In this document: in pieces, positions 1 through 6,080 of the stretch | How the letters are laid out: the number at the start of each line of letters is the position of its first letter | Numbering within the stretch: position 1 is the first letter of the stretch | DNA from: JBKCHH01 sp046302855 | GTDB lineage: Bacteria; Pseudomonadota; Alphaproteobacteria; Rickettsiales; UBA8987 | Direction: 5' to 3' | DNA: 38,556 nucleotides | NCBI GenBank assembly: GCA_046302855.1 | Contig: JBKCHH010000016.1 | Span: 1-38,556, forward strand | The notes under the pieces: generated by a model | What the model saw: the letters and a program-made list of their open reading frames with translations, nothing else | Database searches by the model: none | Told to the model about the DNA's origin: nothing | Translations under genes and position numbers: made by a program

Positions 1-33
1 GAAGATTTTTTGTTGTTCCTGTTCTTTATTCAT
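1..33 (-). CDS. possible 5' end of a divergent gene, cut by the window edge
   Basis: An ATG at 33 on the minus strand opens a frame of 11 codons (MNKEQEQQKIF) that runs off the window without a stop. An A-rich purine stretch lies about 10 nt upstream. The fragment is too short to assign a family. It may equally be chance. In many bacteria infC precedes rpmI on the same strand, so this would not be infC. Confidence 0.2.
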   Translation of the reverse strand, partial: MNKEQEQQKIF

Positions 34-83
34 AGTAATAAATCTTTTTACTATCGTTAATTTTTATATTGCATTTAGTAAAC

Positions 84-89
84 TATAAT
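84..89 (+). promoter_or_regulatory. -10 element upstream of rpmI
   Basis: A perfect TATAAT lies 36 nt before the rpmI start. The -35 region at 60-66 is only T-rich, so the match is one-sided. Initiation near 96 would leave a leader of about 30 nt, too short for a large L20-binding autoregulatory leader. Confidence 0.4.
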
Positions 90-125
90 CTATTAAACCC
101 TCCTATCTTCAATTATGGTGATGTT

Positions 126-329
126 ATGCCTAAGTTAAAAACCAAAAGTGGCGTTAAAAAAAGATTCAAAATATCTGGCACGGGCAAGGTTTTATCTACC
201 CAGTCTGGCAAAAGGCATGGGATGAGAAAACGCACTAAGGGTCAGCTTCGCTCACAAAGGGGCATGGCGACGCTAAATACTTCAGATGCAGGCATTGTAA
301 ACAAATTCACTCCATACGGGTTAGATTAA
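126..329 (+). CDS. rpmI: 50S ribosomal protein L35
   Basis: This is small basic ribosomal protein bL35 of the large subunit, 67 residues and therefore normal length. The N-terminus MPKLKTKSGVKKRF and the later GKRHGMRKR segment are the family signature. The frame is open further upstream to a codon at 69, but homologues start at MPK, so the ATG at 126 is chosen. It is followed 19 nt later by rplT, the usual partner. A TATAAT box at 84-89 probably drives both. infC, often the first gene of this operon, is not upstream in the window. The identification is secure. Confidence 0.96.
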   Translation: MPKLKTKSGVKKRFKISGTGKVLSTQSGKRHGMRKRTKGQLRSQRGMATLNTSDAGIVNKFTPYGLD

Positions 330-348
330 CAATTAACTAGAGAAATTT

Positions 349-705
349 ATGGCAAGAGTAAAAAGAGGCGTTACCAAAAGAGCAAGAATCAAAAGTTTCT
401 TAAAAGAGGCGAAAGGTTATCGCGGTAGAAGTAAAAACTGTTATGTAGTTGCCAGAGAGAAGGTAGAAAAGGGCATGAGATATGCCTACATTGGCAGAAA
501 ATTAAGAAAACGCGATTTCCGCTCTCTATGGATTCAAAGGATTAATGCAGCCGTTCGCCCGCATGGGTTGGTTTACTCTAGCTTTATTAATCTGCTTAAA
601 AAGGCAGGTATTGAGCTAAACCGCAAAATGCTATCAGAACTAGCCATCCAACAGCCCGAAGCCTTCAACAAGGTAGTAGAACTAGCGAAAGGTGCTAGAG
701 GGTAA
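349..705 (+). CDS. rplT: 50S ribosomal protein L20
   Basis: bL20 is an early 23S rRNA-binding assembly protein of the large subunit and in many bacteria a translational autoregulator of this operon. The 118 residues match the family length. The N-terminus MARVKRGV, the KGYRGRSKNCY segment and the YIGRKLRKRDFR and LWIQRINAA motifs are diagnostic. It lies directly behind rpmI. In many alphaproteobacteria pheS-pheT follow. Here a 422-nt gene-poor stretch and a quorum-sensing cassette follow instead, which points to rearrangement or insertion downstream. Confidence 0.97.
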   Translation: MARVKRGVTKRARIKSFLKEAKGYRGRSKNCYVVAREKVEKGMRYAYIGRKLRKRDFRSLWIQRINAAVRPHGLVYSSFINLLKKAGIELNRKMLSELAIQQPEAFNKVVELAKGARG

Positions 706-736
706 TTCTAATTTGTAGAGCGACAAATCAAGAAAA

Positions 737-777
737 GCCGTCATTGTGAGCGGAGCTAAGCCCTGCATGGCATCCAC
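737..777. repeat. degenerate dispersed palindromic-type element
   Basis: The block reads GCCGTCATTGTGAGCGGAGC and continues with a run ending in GGCATCCAC. It resembles the short intergenic elements of the form GTCATTGCGAGC...GCAATCCA that recur in many Rickettsiales and other genomes. Only one copy is visible here, so repetition cannot be shown from the window. The call rests on remembered resemblance. Confidence 0.3.
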
Positions 778-844
778 AAACAAGGTAGAGCTTGGATTTC
801 ATAAACTGATTTAAAAAGATTTTTTGAAGAAAAATTATATGCCC

Positions 845-889
845 GCCCCCAATTTGCCGAAAATTAATTTTGGGGCAAATTTGGGGGGC
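845..889. repeat. inverted repeat, possible hairpin or terminator remnant
   Basis: The left arm GCCCCCAATTTGCC (845-858) pairs with the right arm GGCAAATTTGGGGGGC (874-889), with one or two bulged bases and a loop of about 15 nt. The long G/C-rich foot is unusual in this AT-rich sequence. No clean T-run follows in either direction, so it is a poor intrinsic terminator for rplT. It may be part of the same repeat debris as 737-777. Confidence 0.4.
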
Positions 890-1073
890 TTTAGGCTAAG
901 CATCTCTCAAAGATTTATGGTTTTTGGCTAAAAAAAGCTAATCAAACCCTTAGGCACAAATTCTTTTTTAGTTTTTTTATTTGAAGAAAGTTTCTTATTG
1001 AAATCCACCTGTATTTTATTTCCCTCTATCTTATATTTTAAGGCTAAAATATTGGCTCTTTTTGTTTTTTTGG

Positions 1074-1103
1074 TTGACAACATAGGGTTGCAATAAGTAT
1101 TAT
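1074..1103 (+). promoter_or_regulatory. sigma-70-type promoter of the XRE-luxR operon
   Basis: A consensus TTGACA (1074-1079) is followed after 18 nt by TATTAT (1098-1103). Initiation near 1110 would give a short leader containing AGGG (1117-1120), 7 nt before the GTG start at 1128. No lux-box-like dyad is seen here, so expression of the regulator pair does not look directly autoinduced. Confidence 0.6.
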
Positions 1104-1127
1104 ATAAATACACGCTAGGGTTTATTT

Positions 1128-1505
1128 GTGACAAACAACATAACAGATTACCAGAAAAATATTTCTGAACTACATAAGTATATTTTTTCTACACTAAAGT
1201 ATTATAGAAAAAGTTCTAACTTTAGTCAGAATGATATTGCTAAGGTAATTAAAGTTTCTTACCAACAATACCAAAAATACGAATCTGGTAAAGATCGTCT
1301 GCCTGCCATCTATTTGCACCTTATTTTAGAAAAATTACAAATAAGTTACGAAAAGTTTTTTGGAACAGAGGTAAATAATATAACAAATGTTTATCTAAAA
1401 CAACCACATTTAATAGAAAATTTTACAAGCCTAGGTGCAAGAGAAAAAGAAATTATTACGGGTATGATGAAGATTTTATCTAATAAAAATTCATCTAACC
1501 TATGA
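1128..1505 (+). CDS. XRE-family helix-turn-helix regulator
   Basis: A 125-residue regulator with an N-terminal lambda-repressor-like HTH at about residues 18-75. Its FSQNDIAKVIKVSYQQYQKY segment gives the two helices with the usual Q, A and V contacts, and YESGKDRLPA ends the recognition region. The C-terminal half is a short helical tail without a recognised sensor domain. The GTG start at 1128 is chosen because AGGG lies 7 nt upstream and the frame then covers the whole domain. The gene ends in ATGA, sharing 4 nt with the following luxR-type gene, so the two are probably translationally coupled. The target is unknown; it may control the luxR/luxI locus itself. Family assignment is firm, function is not. 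Confidence 0.85.
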   Translation: MTNNITDYQKNISELHKYIFSTLKYYRKSSNFSQNDIAKVIKVSYQQYQKYESGKDRLPAIYLHLILEKLQISYEKFFGTEVNNITNVYLKQPHLIENFTSLGAREKEIITGMMKILSNKNSSNL

Positions 1506-2035
1506 CAACCATAGAAAGTTTCATAACGGATACTAATAAAGCTAATAATCCTGCCTACCTTTTTTCTATTTATAAATCTTTTTTATCCAATTTTGGTTTC
1601 GACAAAATAGTTTATAGTTTTATTACCGACATTAATTCACTGGGGTTAAAAAAACAGCATGCGATTGAAAACAACTATCCAGAAGATTGGCTTAAGTATT
1701 ACATGAAAAACAACCTTATGGAATTAGACCCTGTTCCTAAAAAAGGTCTTAGTTCTAACAATTTATTTTTATGGGATGATATAAAGCTAGATAATATTAA
1801 AGAAAAAAAGGAAATCAAAATAATGAATGAGGCAAAAGAAGCCAAGCTATTAAATGGTGTTGGAATACCGCTCCACTCTCTTAATGAAGTTGCGGGGGTT
1901 GGAATTGCCAGCTCTGTTGGTGGTGCTTTTATAGATAAGGATTCTTTGGCGACAATAAGATGTGCTACTATGCAATTTCACTGGAGTTATAGTGAGTTAA
2001 TAAAAAAAAATAGTATCCAGAAGGCTTTTAGTTGA
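1502..2035 (+). CDS. LuxR-type protein, autoinducer-binding half (ends at in-frame TGA)
   Basis: These 177 residues form a complete acyl-homoserine-lactone-binding domain of a LuxR/TraR regulator. The ligand-pocket residues are all present: W63, Y67, D76, W91 and G119 fall at a constant offset of 6 from W57, Y61, D70, W85 and G113 of TraR. Translation probably couples to the XRE gene through the ATGA overlap at 1502-1505. The frame stops at TGA 2033-2035, just where the linker meets the HTH domain. The same frame continues without other lesions to 2239, giving a normal 245-residue LuxR if the TGA were read as a residue. Made alone, this half could bind AHL but not DNA. It could be a pseudogene product, a sequestering protein, or the short form of a readthrough pair. 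Confidence 0.85.
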   Translation: MTTIESFITDTNKANNPAYLFSIYKSFLSNFGFDKIVYSFITDINSLGLKKQHAIENNYPEDWLKYYMKNNLMELDPVPKKGLSSNNLFLWDDIKLDNIKEKKEIKIMNEAKEAKLLNGVGIPLHSLNEVAGVGIASSVGGAFIDKDSLATIRCATMQFHWSYSELIKKNSIQKAFS

Positions 2036-2239
2036 ACTAAAAGAGAAAAGGAAATTTTGCACTGGTATGCTGAAGGAAAAAGTGATTACGATATAGCTAC
2101 TATATTATCAATATCAGTTGATACTATAAGGTTTCACTCAAAAAATATTTATTCAAAGTTAGAAGTAAATCAAAGGCTATTTGCCGTTGTGAAGGCTTTA
2201 AAGTATGGGATAATTTCTCCCAATTCAATTAATTTATAA
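2036..2239 (+). pseudogene. LuxR-type HTH half, in frame behind the TGA
   Basis: Directly after the TGA the frame reads TKREKEILHWYAEGKSDYDI and continues through a full GerE/LuxR DNA-binding domain: the IS-x2-TIRFH recognition helix, then NIYSKLEV and a C-terminal AVVKALKYG. The conserved E, L and G residues of the domain are kept, and there is no second stop or frameshift in 67 codons. No ATG or GTG with a ribosome-binding site precedes it; only a TTG at 2057 could start it, inside the first helix. It therefore probably cannot be made alone. In other LuxR proteins the residue at the TGA is usually Leu (LT-x-RE), so a single TTA-to-TGA change would explain the stop. Confidence 0.75.
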
Positions 2240-2241
2240 AA

Positions 2242-2261
2242 ACCTACATAGGTTTGTAGGT
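2242..2261 (+). promoter_or_regulatory. lux box
   Basis: A 20-bp dyad with perfect 7-nt arms, ACCTACA and TGTAGGT, separated by 6 nt. It matches the canonical lux-box frame ACCT-N12-AGGT. Its centre (2251.5) lies about 41-42 nt before the start point expected from the -10 box at 2280-2285, the class II position at which LuxR replaces the -35 element. It begins 2 nt after the LuxR stop and sits 51 nt before luxI. Confidence 0.85.
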
Positions 2262-2279
2262 ATAAATTATTATATTTCT

Positions 2280-2285
2280 TATAGA
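2280..2285 (+). promoter_or_regulatory. -10 element of the luxI promoter
   Basis: TATAGA lies 18 nt after the lux box and predicts initiation near 2292. No -35 hexamer is present at the proper distance; the lux box occupies that place, as expected for a LuxR-dependent promoter. Confidence 0.5.
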
Positions 2286-2312
2286 AATCATATTCAAAGA
2301 TTATTCTGAGAT

Positions 2313-2954
2313 ATGACTATAGAATGTGTAAATTTATCAAATAATCATCTTTTTTCGGGCAATCCTTTAGCGGGGCAACATCATTTAAGATATAACTCCA
2401 TTATTGAAAGGCAGGGCTGGAATGTTTCTAGTTGCAACAAAATGGAATTTGATTCTTATGATAATCCCGCAACTTGGTATTTAATTTGGAGGGATGAAAA
2501 TGGCATAGTAAGGGGTTCTTCTAGGTTATATCCCACCAATAGACCCTATATGTTAAAAGAGTTTTTTTCTAATCTTTCTGGAAAACATGAACTTCCATGT
2601 AGTGAAAAAATTTGGGAAGGCACAAGGTTTTGTGTAGATAAAAACGCTAGCCCAGAACTTAGAAAAAGAATCATTCAGGAAATTATTATAGGCTACTTAG
2701 AATTTGGGCTAGATAATGGCATAGAAAATTACATAGGAATTATGCTGCCACTTTATTGGCGAAATATCTTCATTAAAAATGGTTGGGATGTTGATTTTTG
2801 GGTAGAGCCAATAAAAATAGAAAACGGCACTAAAATTCAATCTGGAAAGGTTTCGGTAAGTAATAGTATTTTACAAAATGTAAGAAAAAAAACTGGTATT
2901 TATAATAGAATTATCAGCTACGGCGAAGAAACAATAACTAAAATTGCGGTATAA
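2313..2954 (+). CDS. acyl-homoserine-lactone synthase, LuxI family
   Basis: LuxI enzymes make N-acyl-homoserine lactone from S-adenosylmethionine and an acyl donor. The 213-residue length is typical. The invariant residues appear at family positions: R26, W36, E45, D47, D50, R71, F84, E102 and R105, the last two within WEGTRFCVD. Position 30 is Ile where many members have Phe. The C-terminal acyl-pocket half is divergent, as usual, so the acyl chain cannot be predicted. A lux box and -10 lie upstream, giving the classical positive-feedback layout with the LuxR gene. The ribosome-binding site is weak (CTGAG). A small gene follows after 3 nt and is probably cotranscribed. No pseudogene marks are seen, which argues against simple decay of the whole system. 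Confidence 0.92.
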   Translation: MTIECVNLSNNHLFSGNPLAGQHHLRYNSIIERQGWNVSSCNKMEFDSYDNPATWYLIWRDENGIVRGSSRLYPTNRPYMLKEFFSNLSGKHELPCSEKIWEGTRFCVDKNASPELRKRIIQEIIIGYLEFGLDNGIENYIGIMLPLYWRNIFIKNGWDVDFWVEPIKIENGTKIQSGKVSVSNSILQNVRKKTGIYNRIISYGEETITKIAV

Positions 2955-2957
2955 ATT

Positions 2958-3233
2958 ATGGATAAAAACTTAAAGGTATATATTTCGATAATGTTCTATT
3001 TAGTAAAAGAATCTAAAAAAGATGGTTTGGATTTTCTTGCTGATGAGATACAATCTTCAATTAAAAACATTATTATAAAAAACTTTAAGCAACAGGCTGG
3101 CAGTGATAATGAACATAATATGTTCGATGAAGAGTTTGAAACAATTATGGAATTTTTTGCATCACTAAATAATTCAAATATGAAGCAATTTATTAATTTT
3201 TTTGATTCATTAGATGGTAATTCCTTGAACTAA
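2958..3233 (+). CDS. small helical protein of unknown function behind luxI
   Basis: A 91-residue acidic protein with no recognised family. It appears wholly helical: an N-terminal amphipathic helix (residues 3-30), then an Asp/Glu-rich middle with DEEFETIMEFFASL, then NMKQFINFFDSL. It has no signal peptide and no cysteine. It starts 3 nt after the luxI stop without a clear ribosome-binding site, so it should be translated by coupling and be induced together with luxI. Small genes next to luxI elsewhere include antiactivators and modulators, but no sequence similarity to these is evident. That role is only a suggestion from position. Confidence 0.65.
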   Translation: MDKNLKVYISIMFYLVKESKKDGLDFLADEIQSSIKNIIIKNFKQQAGSDNEHNMFDEEFETIMEFFASLNNSNMKQFINFFDSLDGNSLN

Positions 3234-3323
3234 ATTGTGGTTATTAGGCATATTTACTCCTGAAAATAAGCTCTATCTATAGCCTAATAAAATAAATGGG
3301 GGGTTATTTTATCCCTTCCCAAG

Positions 3324-3354
3324 TTGACAAATCTCTAAAATTGCACTATATAAT
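3324..3354 (+). promoter_or_regulatory. promoter of rpoH
   Basis: TTGACA (3324-3329) is followed after 17 nt by TATATA (3347-3352), overlapping TATAAT (3349-3354). This is a strong housekeeping promoter immediately upstream of the rpoH ribosome-binding site AGGAGGG (3365-3371). The leader would be only about 15-20 nt, too short for an RNA thermometer of the E. coli type. Confidence 0.75.
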
Positions 3355-3375
3355 GGATAGTTTTAGGAGGGTTAA

Positions 3376-4242
3376 ATGTCTGCAATAAATTTACCAATTC
3401 TTTCTGATAATAACTTAAGTAATTATCTTGATAAGATAAAAAAATTCCCCGTTTTAACAGAGGAGCAAGAATGTTCCCTAATAAAAAGCTATAAGCTAGA
3501 AAATGATGTAAAGGCGGCACACGCCATTATTACCTCTCACTTGCGGTTGGTGGTAAAAATTGCTATGGGCTTTAGGGGCTATGGTTTGCCGTTAGCAGAT
3601 TTAGTGGCGGAAGGCAATATTGGGCTAATGCAGGCGTTAAAAAAGTTTGATTGCAAAAAGGGCTTTCGCTTTTCTACCTATGCTATTTGGTGGGTGAAGG
3701 CGGCAATTCAGGAATATATTTTAAAATCTTGGTCAATTATAAAAATTGGCACCTCTGCTACGCAAAAGAAGCTATTTTATAATTTGCGGAAAATAAAAAA
3801 TAAAATCTTAAATGATGGCTCTAGAAACAACCTGCTTGATTCTGATATTAAATCCATCTCCACTGATTTAAATGTTAGCGAGCAAGAGGTTATTAGTATG
3901 GATAACCGCTTTTCTCACTCCAACAAATCTTTGGATGCTAAATATGGGGGCGAAGATTCAGACGCGAAAATGCTAGATTTTGTGGAAGATACTGCCCAAA
4001 ATATTGAGTCTATGGCGGTTGATGCTTCCGAGCTTTCTTACCGCAAAAAAATATTCGCAGAGGCTATAAAGGGCTTAAACGAAAGGGAGCTTGATATTTT
4101 AAGGTTAAGGCAACTGGTGGATTCTCCATTAACTTTAGAAGATTTAAGCAAAAAGTATAATATTTCCCGTGAGCGGGTTCGCCAAATTGAAACCAAAGCC
4201 TTAGAAAAGGTTAAGAGCTTTGTTGAGGCAAGGGCGGTTTAG
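3376..4242 (+). CDS. rpoH: heat-shock sigma factor RpoH (sigma-32)
   Basis: The alternative sigma factor directs RNA polymerase to chaperone and protease promoters. The 288-residue protein has sigma region 2 (DLVAEGNIGLMQALKKFD, then FSTYAIWWVKAAIQEYIL). It also has the RpoH box, QKKLFYNLRK, which separates RpoH from RpoD and RpoS types, and region 4.2 with the NISRERVRQIETKALEKV helix-turn-helix. A near-perfect Shine-Dalgarno AGGAGGG 4 nt before the ATG and a consensus promoter indicate steady strong synthesis. Control is therefore likely at protein stability. lon, a usual member of its regulon, lies 20 kb away in the window. Identification is firm. Confidence 0.95.
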   Translation: MSAINLPILSDNNLSNYLDKIKKFPVLTEEQECSLIKSYKLENDVKAAHAIITSHLRLVVKIAMGFRGYGLPLADLVAEGNIGLMQALKKFDCKKGFRFSTYAIWWVKAAIQEYILKSWSIIKIGTSATQKKLFYNLRKIKNKILNDGSRNNLLDSDIKSISTDLNVSEQEVISMDNRFSHSNKSLDAKYGGEDSDAKMLDFVEDTAQNIESMAVDASELSYRKKIFAEAIKGLNERELDILRLRQLVDSPLTLEDLSKKYNISRERVRQIETKALEKVKSFVEARAV

Positions 4243-4343
4243 AATTTTTAAAGACCTACTGCATAATTTAGTTGTTTCCGTCATCGCTGTAAAGGTTCGC
4301 TAATTTGGTGGTGAGGCAAAAAATATTACAATTTGATGAAATT

Positions 4344-5138
4344 CTATGGTTTAAAAATTCCAAAACAGGTTCCCCCACTGCCACTCATTCTAGATAGCAA
4401 ACAGCCCTCCATTGTGTGCAATTCCTTTAAAGTTTCACTTACTTGAAAATAATTATTAGTGGTAATTGCCTGCAGAGAATTTTCAGTATCTTTTAAATAA
4501 TCAATTAATTCATCTAGTTTTTTGATATTATTTAGCTTTTTAATATTATTCTTTTTTAAGGAAAATGGCTTTTGCTGTTTTTTAAACTCGCTAAAGATTT
4601 CTTTGGTATCAACCCTTATTGCTGGGGTTTTTAAGATTAATTTAAAGGGTGGCAGTGGCTGTTTTAAAATATCAATTTTTTCACCTATACCACTCATAAT
4701 TAATGGTTTTTGATGCAAACAGGCTGGAACATCACTCCCTATTTTTAAGGCAAGCTCTTCTAGTTTTTTTATGGGAATATTTAATTTAAAATAGTCATTA
4801 ATAAAATTTAGTGTTACCGCCGCATTAGATGAGCCACCACCAACGCCAGCTGAAATGGGCAGGTTCTTTTTTAACTCTATATGCCAGTTTTTTACCTCTA
4901 GATTTTTCGTATATTCTGCAAGTAAATTAATAGCCTTTTCTATCAAGTTATTGTTCTTTAAAGAGCTATCTTTAACATAAAAAGAAAACTCTCCTGCCTT
5001 TTTAAAAGTAATTTCATCATAATAATTATTGCTAAACACCACCAAAGAATCAAGCAGATGATAGCCATCTTCTCTTCTTCCCACAATGTGCAGATTTAAA
5101 TTCACTTTTGCGGGGGCGGTGATAGTTATAGATTCCAT
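4344..5138 (-). CDS. ispE: 4-diphosphocytidyl-2-C-methyl-D-erythritol kinase
   Basis: IspE phosphorylates CDP-methylerythritol with ATP in the non-mevalonate isoprenoid pathway. This is a GHMP kinase: the N-terminal APAKVNLNLHIVGRREDGYH contains the substrate-binding Lys, and LPISAGVGGGSSNAAVTL (about residues 90-108) is the ATP-binding glycine/serine loop. The C-terminal RMSGSGGTCFGIF is the third GHMP motif. At 264 residues it is slightly shorter than the usual 280-300. It is divergent from the next gene, with start codons only 9 nt apart, so its promoter must lie inside the neighbour's coding sequence. Confidence 0.95.
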   Translation of the reverse strand: MESITITAPAKVNLNLHIVGRREDGYHLLDSLVVFSNNYYDEITFKKAGEFSFYVKDSSLKNNNLIEKAINLLAEYTKNLEVKNWHIELKKNLPISAGVGGGSSNAAVTLNFINDYFKLNIPIKKLEELALKIGSDVPACLHQKPLIMSGIGEKIDILKQPLPPFKLILKTPAIRVDTKEIFSEFKKQQKPFSLKKNNIKKLNNIKKLDELIDYLKDTENSLQAITTNNYFQVSETLKELHTMEGCLLSRMSGSGGTCFGIFKP

Positions 5139-5147
5139 ACAGAAAAT

Positions 5148-6080
5148 ATGAAGATAGGGATAAGGCTAAATATAATAAAATTACTAATAATATCCATCTT
5201 GTTTGCAATTTTAATTTGGGGCTACAATAGCTATAATCAAAAAAGAAGCGAGTTTTTAGGCGAAGAAAAAACTCTTACAATTGGCACCCACCAAAGAATC
5301 TTTTATACAAAAACTGGTGCTATTGAAAATGAAAATACGCTTATTGCTTTTGGCTGGCAGGGTTCTTACGCCTATGATGTAGCAAATTATATTACAGATG
5401 CTTTTGCATTCTTTAAAGAAGTTATCATGCCAGAAACTCTTGGCAAAAGCGGGGTAGAGGCAAAGGAATGTTGCGATAAATTAAGGTATAGCAAGGCCTG
5501 GAATTTAGGCACAGACTGCTGTGGCTACACAAATAGCGAAAATATAAGCGACCTAAGCTATATAGAAAAGGTAATTAATTCAATCGATAAGAAAAAAATA
5601 TATCTACTGGGCTTTGATAATGGGGCGGATTTTATTCTAAAGTTAATGTGTGAGGGCAACTTGAAGGCAGAAAATGTTTTTTTATTCTACAATCAACCTC
5701 CGCAATACTTTTGCCCCATAAAAAACACACAGAACATTACTTTTTTTATTAAGGATTACGGCAAAATAAAGTTCTGGCAATATTTGGCAGATAACAAAAC
5801 GCTACAAAATAAAACAGTTTATGAAATCAACAAATTAAATAAGGTATTTAATTTAAATTCTTGCGTTGAAAAATATGATTTTTCTTACCTTAGCGAAACC
5901 TTTGAGCCACAAAACCCAATCAAAAACTATTCCCAGCTACTATGCAAAAATAATTTAACAATAAAGGTTTTTTCTTTAGAAAATTCTTATAGTGATGTAT
6001 TTTTTGATGCAAATTTAAGAAAAGGAATTCTGCAAGATTTAAGCAACCAAACTATAGAAAAAAATGAACCTAACCACTAA
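5148..6080 (+). CDS. membrane-anchored alpha/beta-hydrolase-like protein with altered nucleophile
   Basis: A 310-residue protein with one N-terminal membrane segment (about residues 9-26) and a periplasmic body. The body resembles the LpqC / polyhydroxybutyrate-depolymerase branch of alpha/beta hydrolases: an early GWQGSYAYDV block, a Cys pair (ECCDK, TDCCGY), then KIYLLGFDNGADFILKLMC at the nucleophile elbow. In that family the elbow reads G-x-S-N-G; here D157 replaces the catalytic Ser. The usual terminal catalytic His is not evident in the corresponding region. It is therefore probably a pseudoenzyme, or it uses Asp as nucleophile as dehalogenases and epoxide hydrolases do. It overlaps the following glycosylase gene by 17 nt, so the two form an operon. 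The fold assignment is moderate. Confidence 0.6.
   Translation: MKIGIRLNIIKLLIISILFAILIWGYNSYNQKRSEFLGEEKTLTIGTHQRIFYTKTGAIENENTLIAFGWQGSYAYDVANYITDAFAFFKEVIMPETLGKSGVEAKECCDKLRYSKAWNLGTDCCGYTNSENISDLSYIEKVINSIDKKKIYLLGFDNGADFILKLMCEGNLKAENVFLFYNQPPQYFCPIKNTQNITFFIKDYGKIKFWQYLADNKTLQNKTVYEINKLNKVFNLNSCVEKYDFSYLSETFEPQNPIKNYSQLLCKNNLTIKVFSLENSYSDVFFDANLRKGILQDLSNQTIEKNEPNH

Larger units (their letters stand above)
706..1127. other. gene-poor stretch between rplT and the quorum-sensing cassette
   Basis: No gene is convincing in these 422 nt. The stretch holds a repeat-like block (737-777), a G/C-rich inverted repeat (845-889) and the promoter of the downstream regulator gene (1074-1103). A minus-strand lysine-rich frame of 68 codons (928-1134) has no ribosome-binding site and covers the promoter, so it is not called. 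The content looks like accumulated mobile-repeat debris at the boundary of an acquired segment. That origin is inference. Confidence 0.5.

Noticed and set aside
928..1134. Minus-strand lysine-rich frame of 68 codons
   Set aside because: It has no ribosome-binding site at any start, no recognisable family, and lies over the XRE-luxR promoter. It could be a chance frame in AT-rich DNA.
2033..2035. Reassignment of TGA to tryptophan, as in some reduced alphaproteobacteria
   Set aside because: Several well-defined genes in the window (ygfZ, iscX, nadC, uracil-DNA glycosylase, the XRE gene) end at TGA at their family length, and Trp is coded by TGG throughout.
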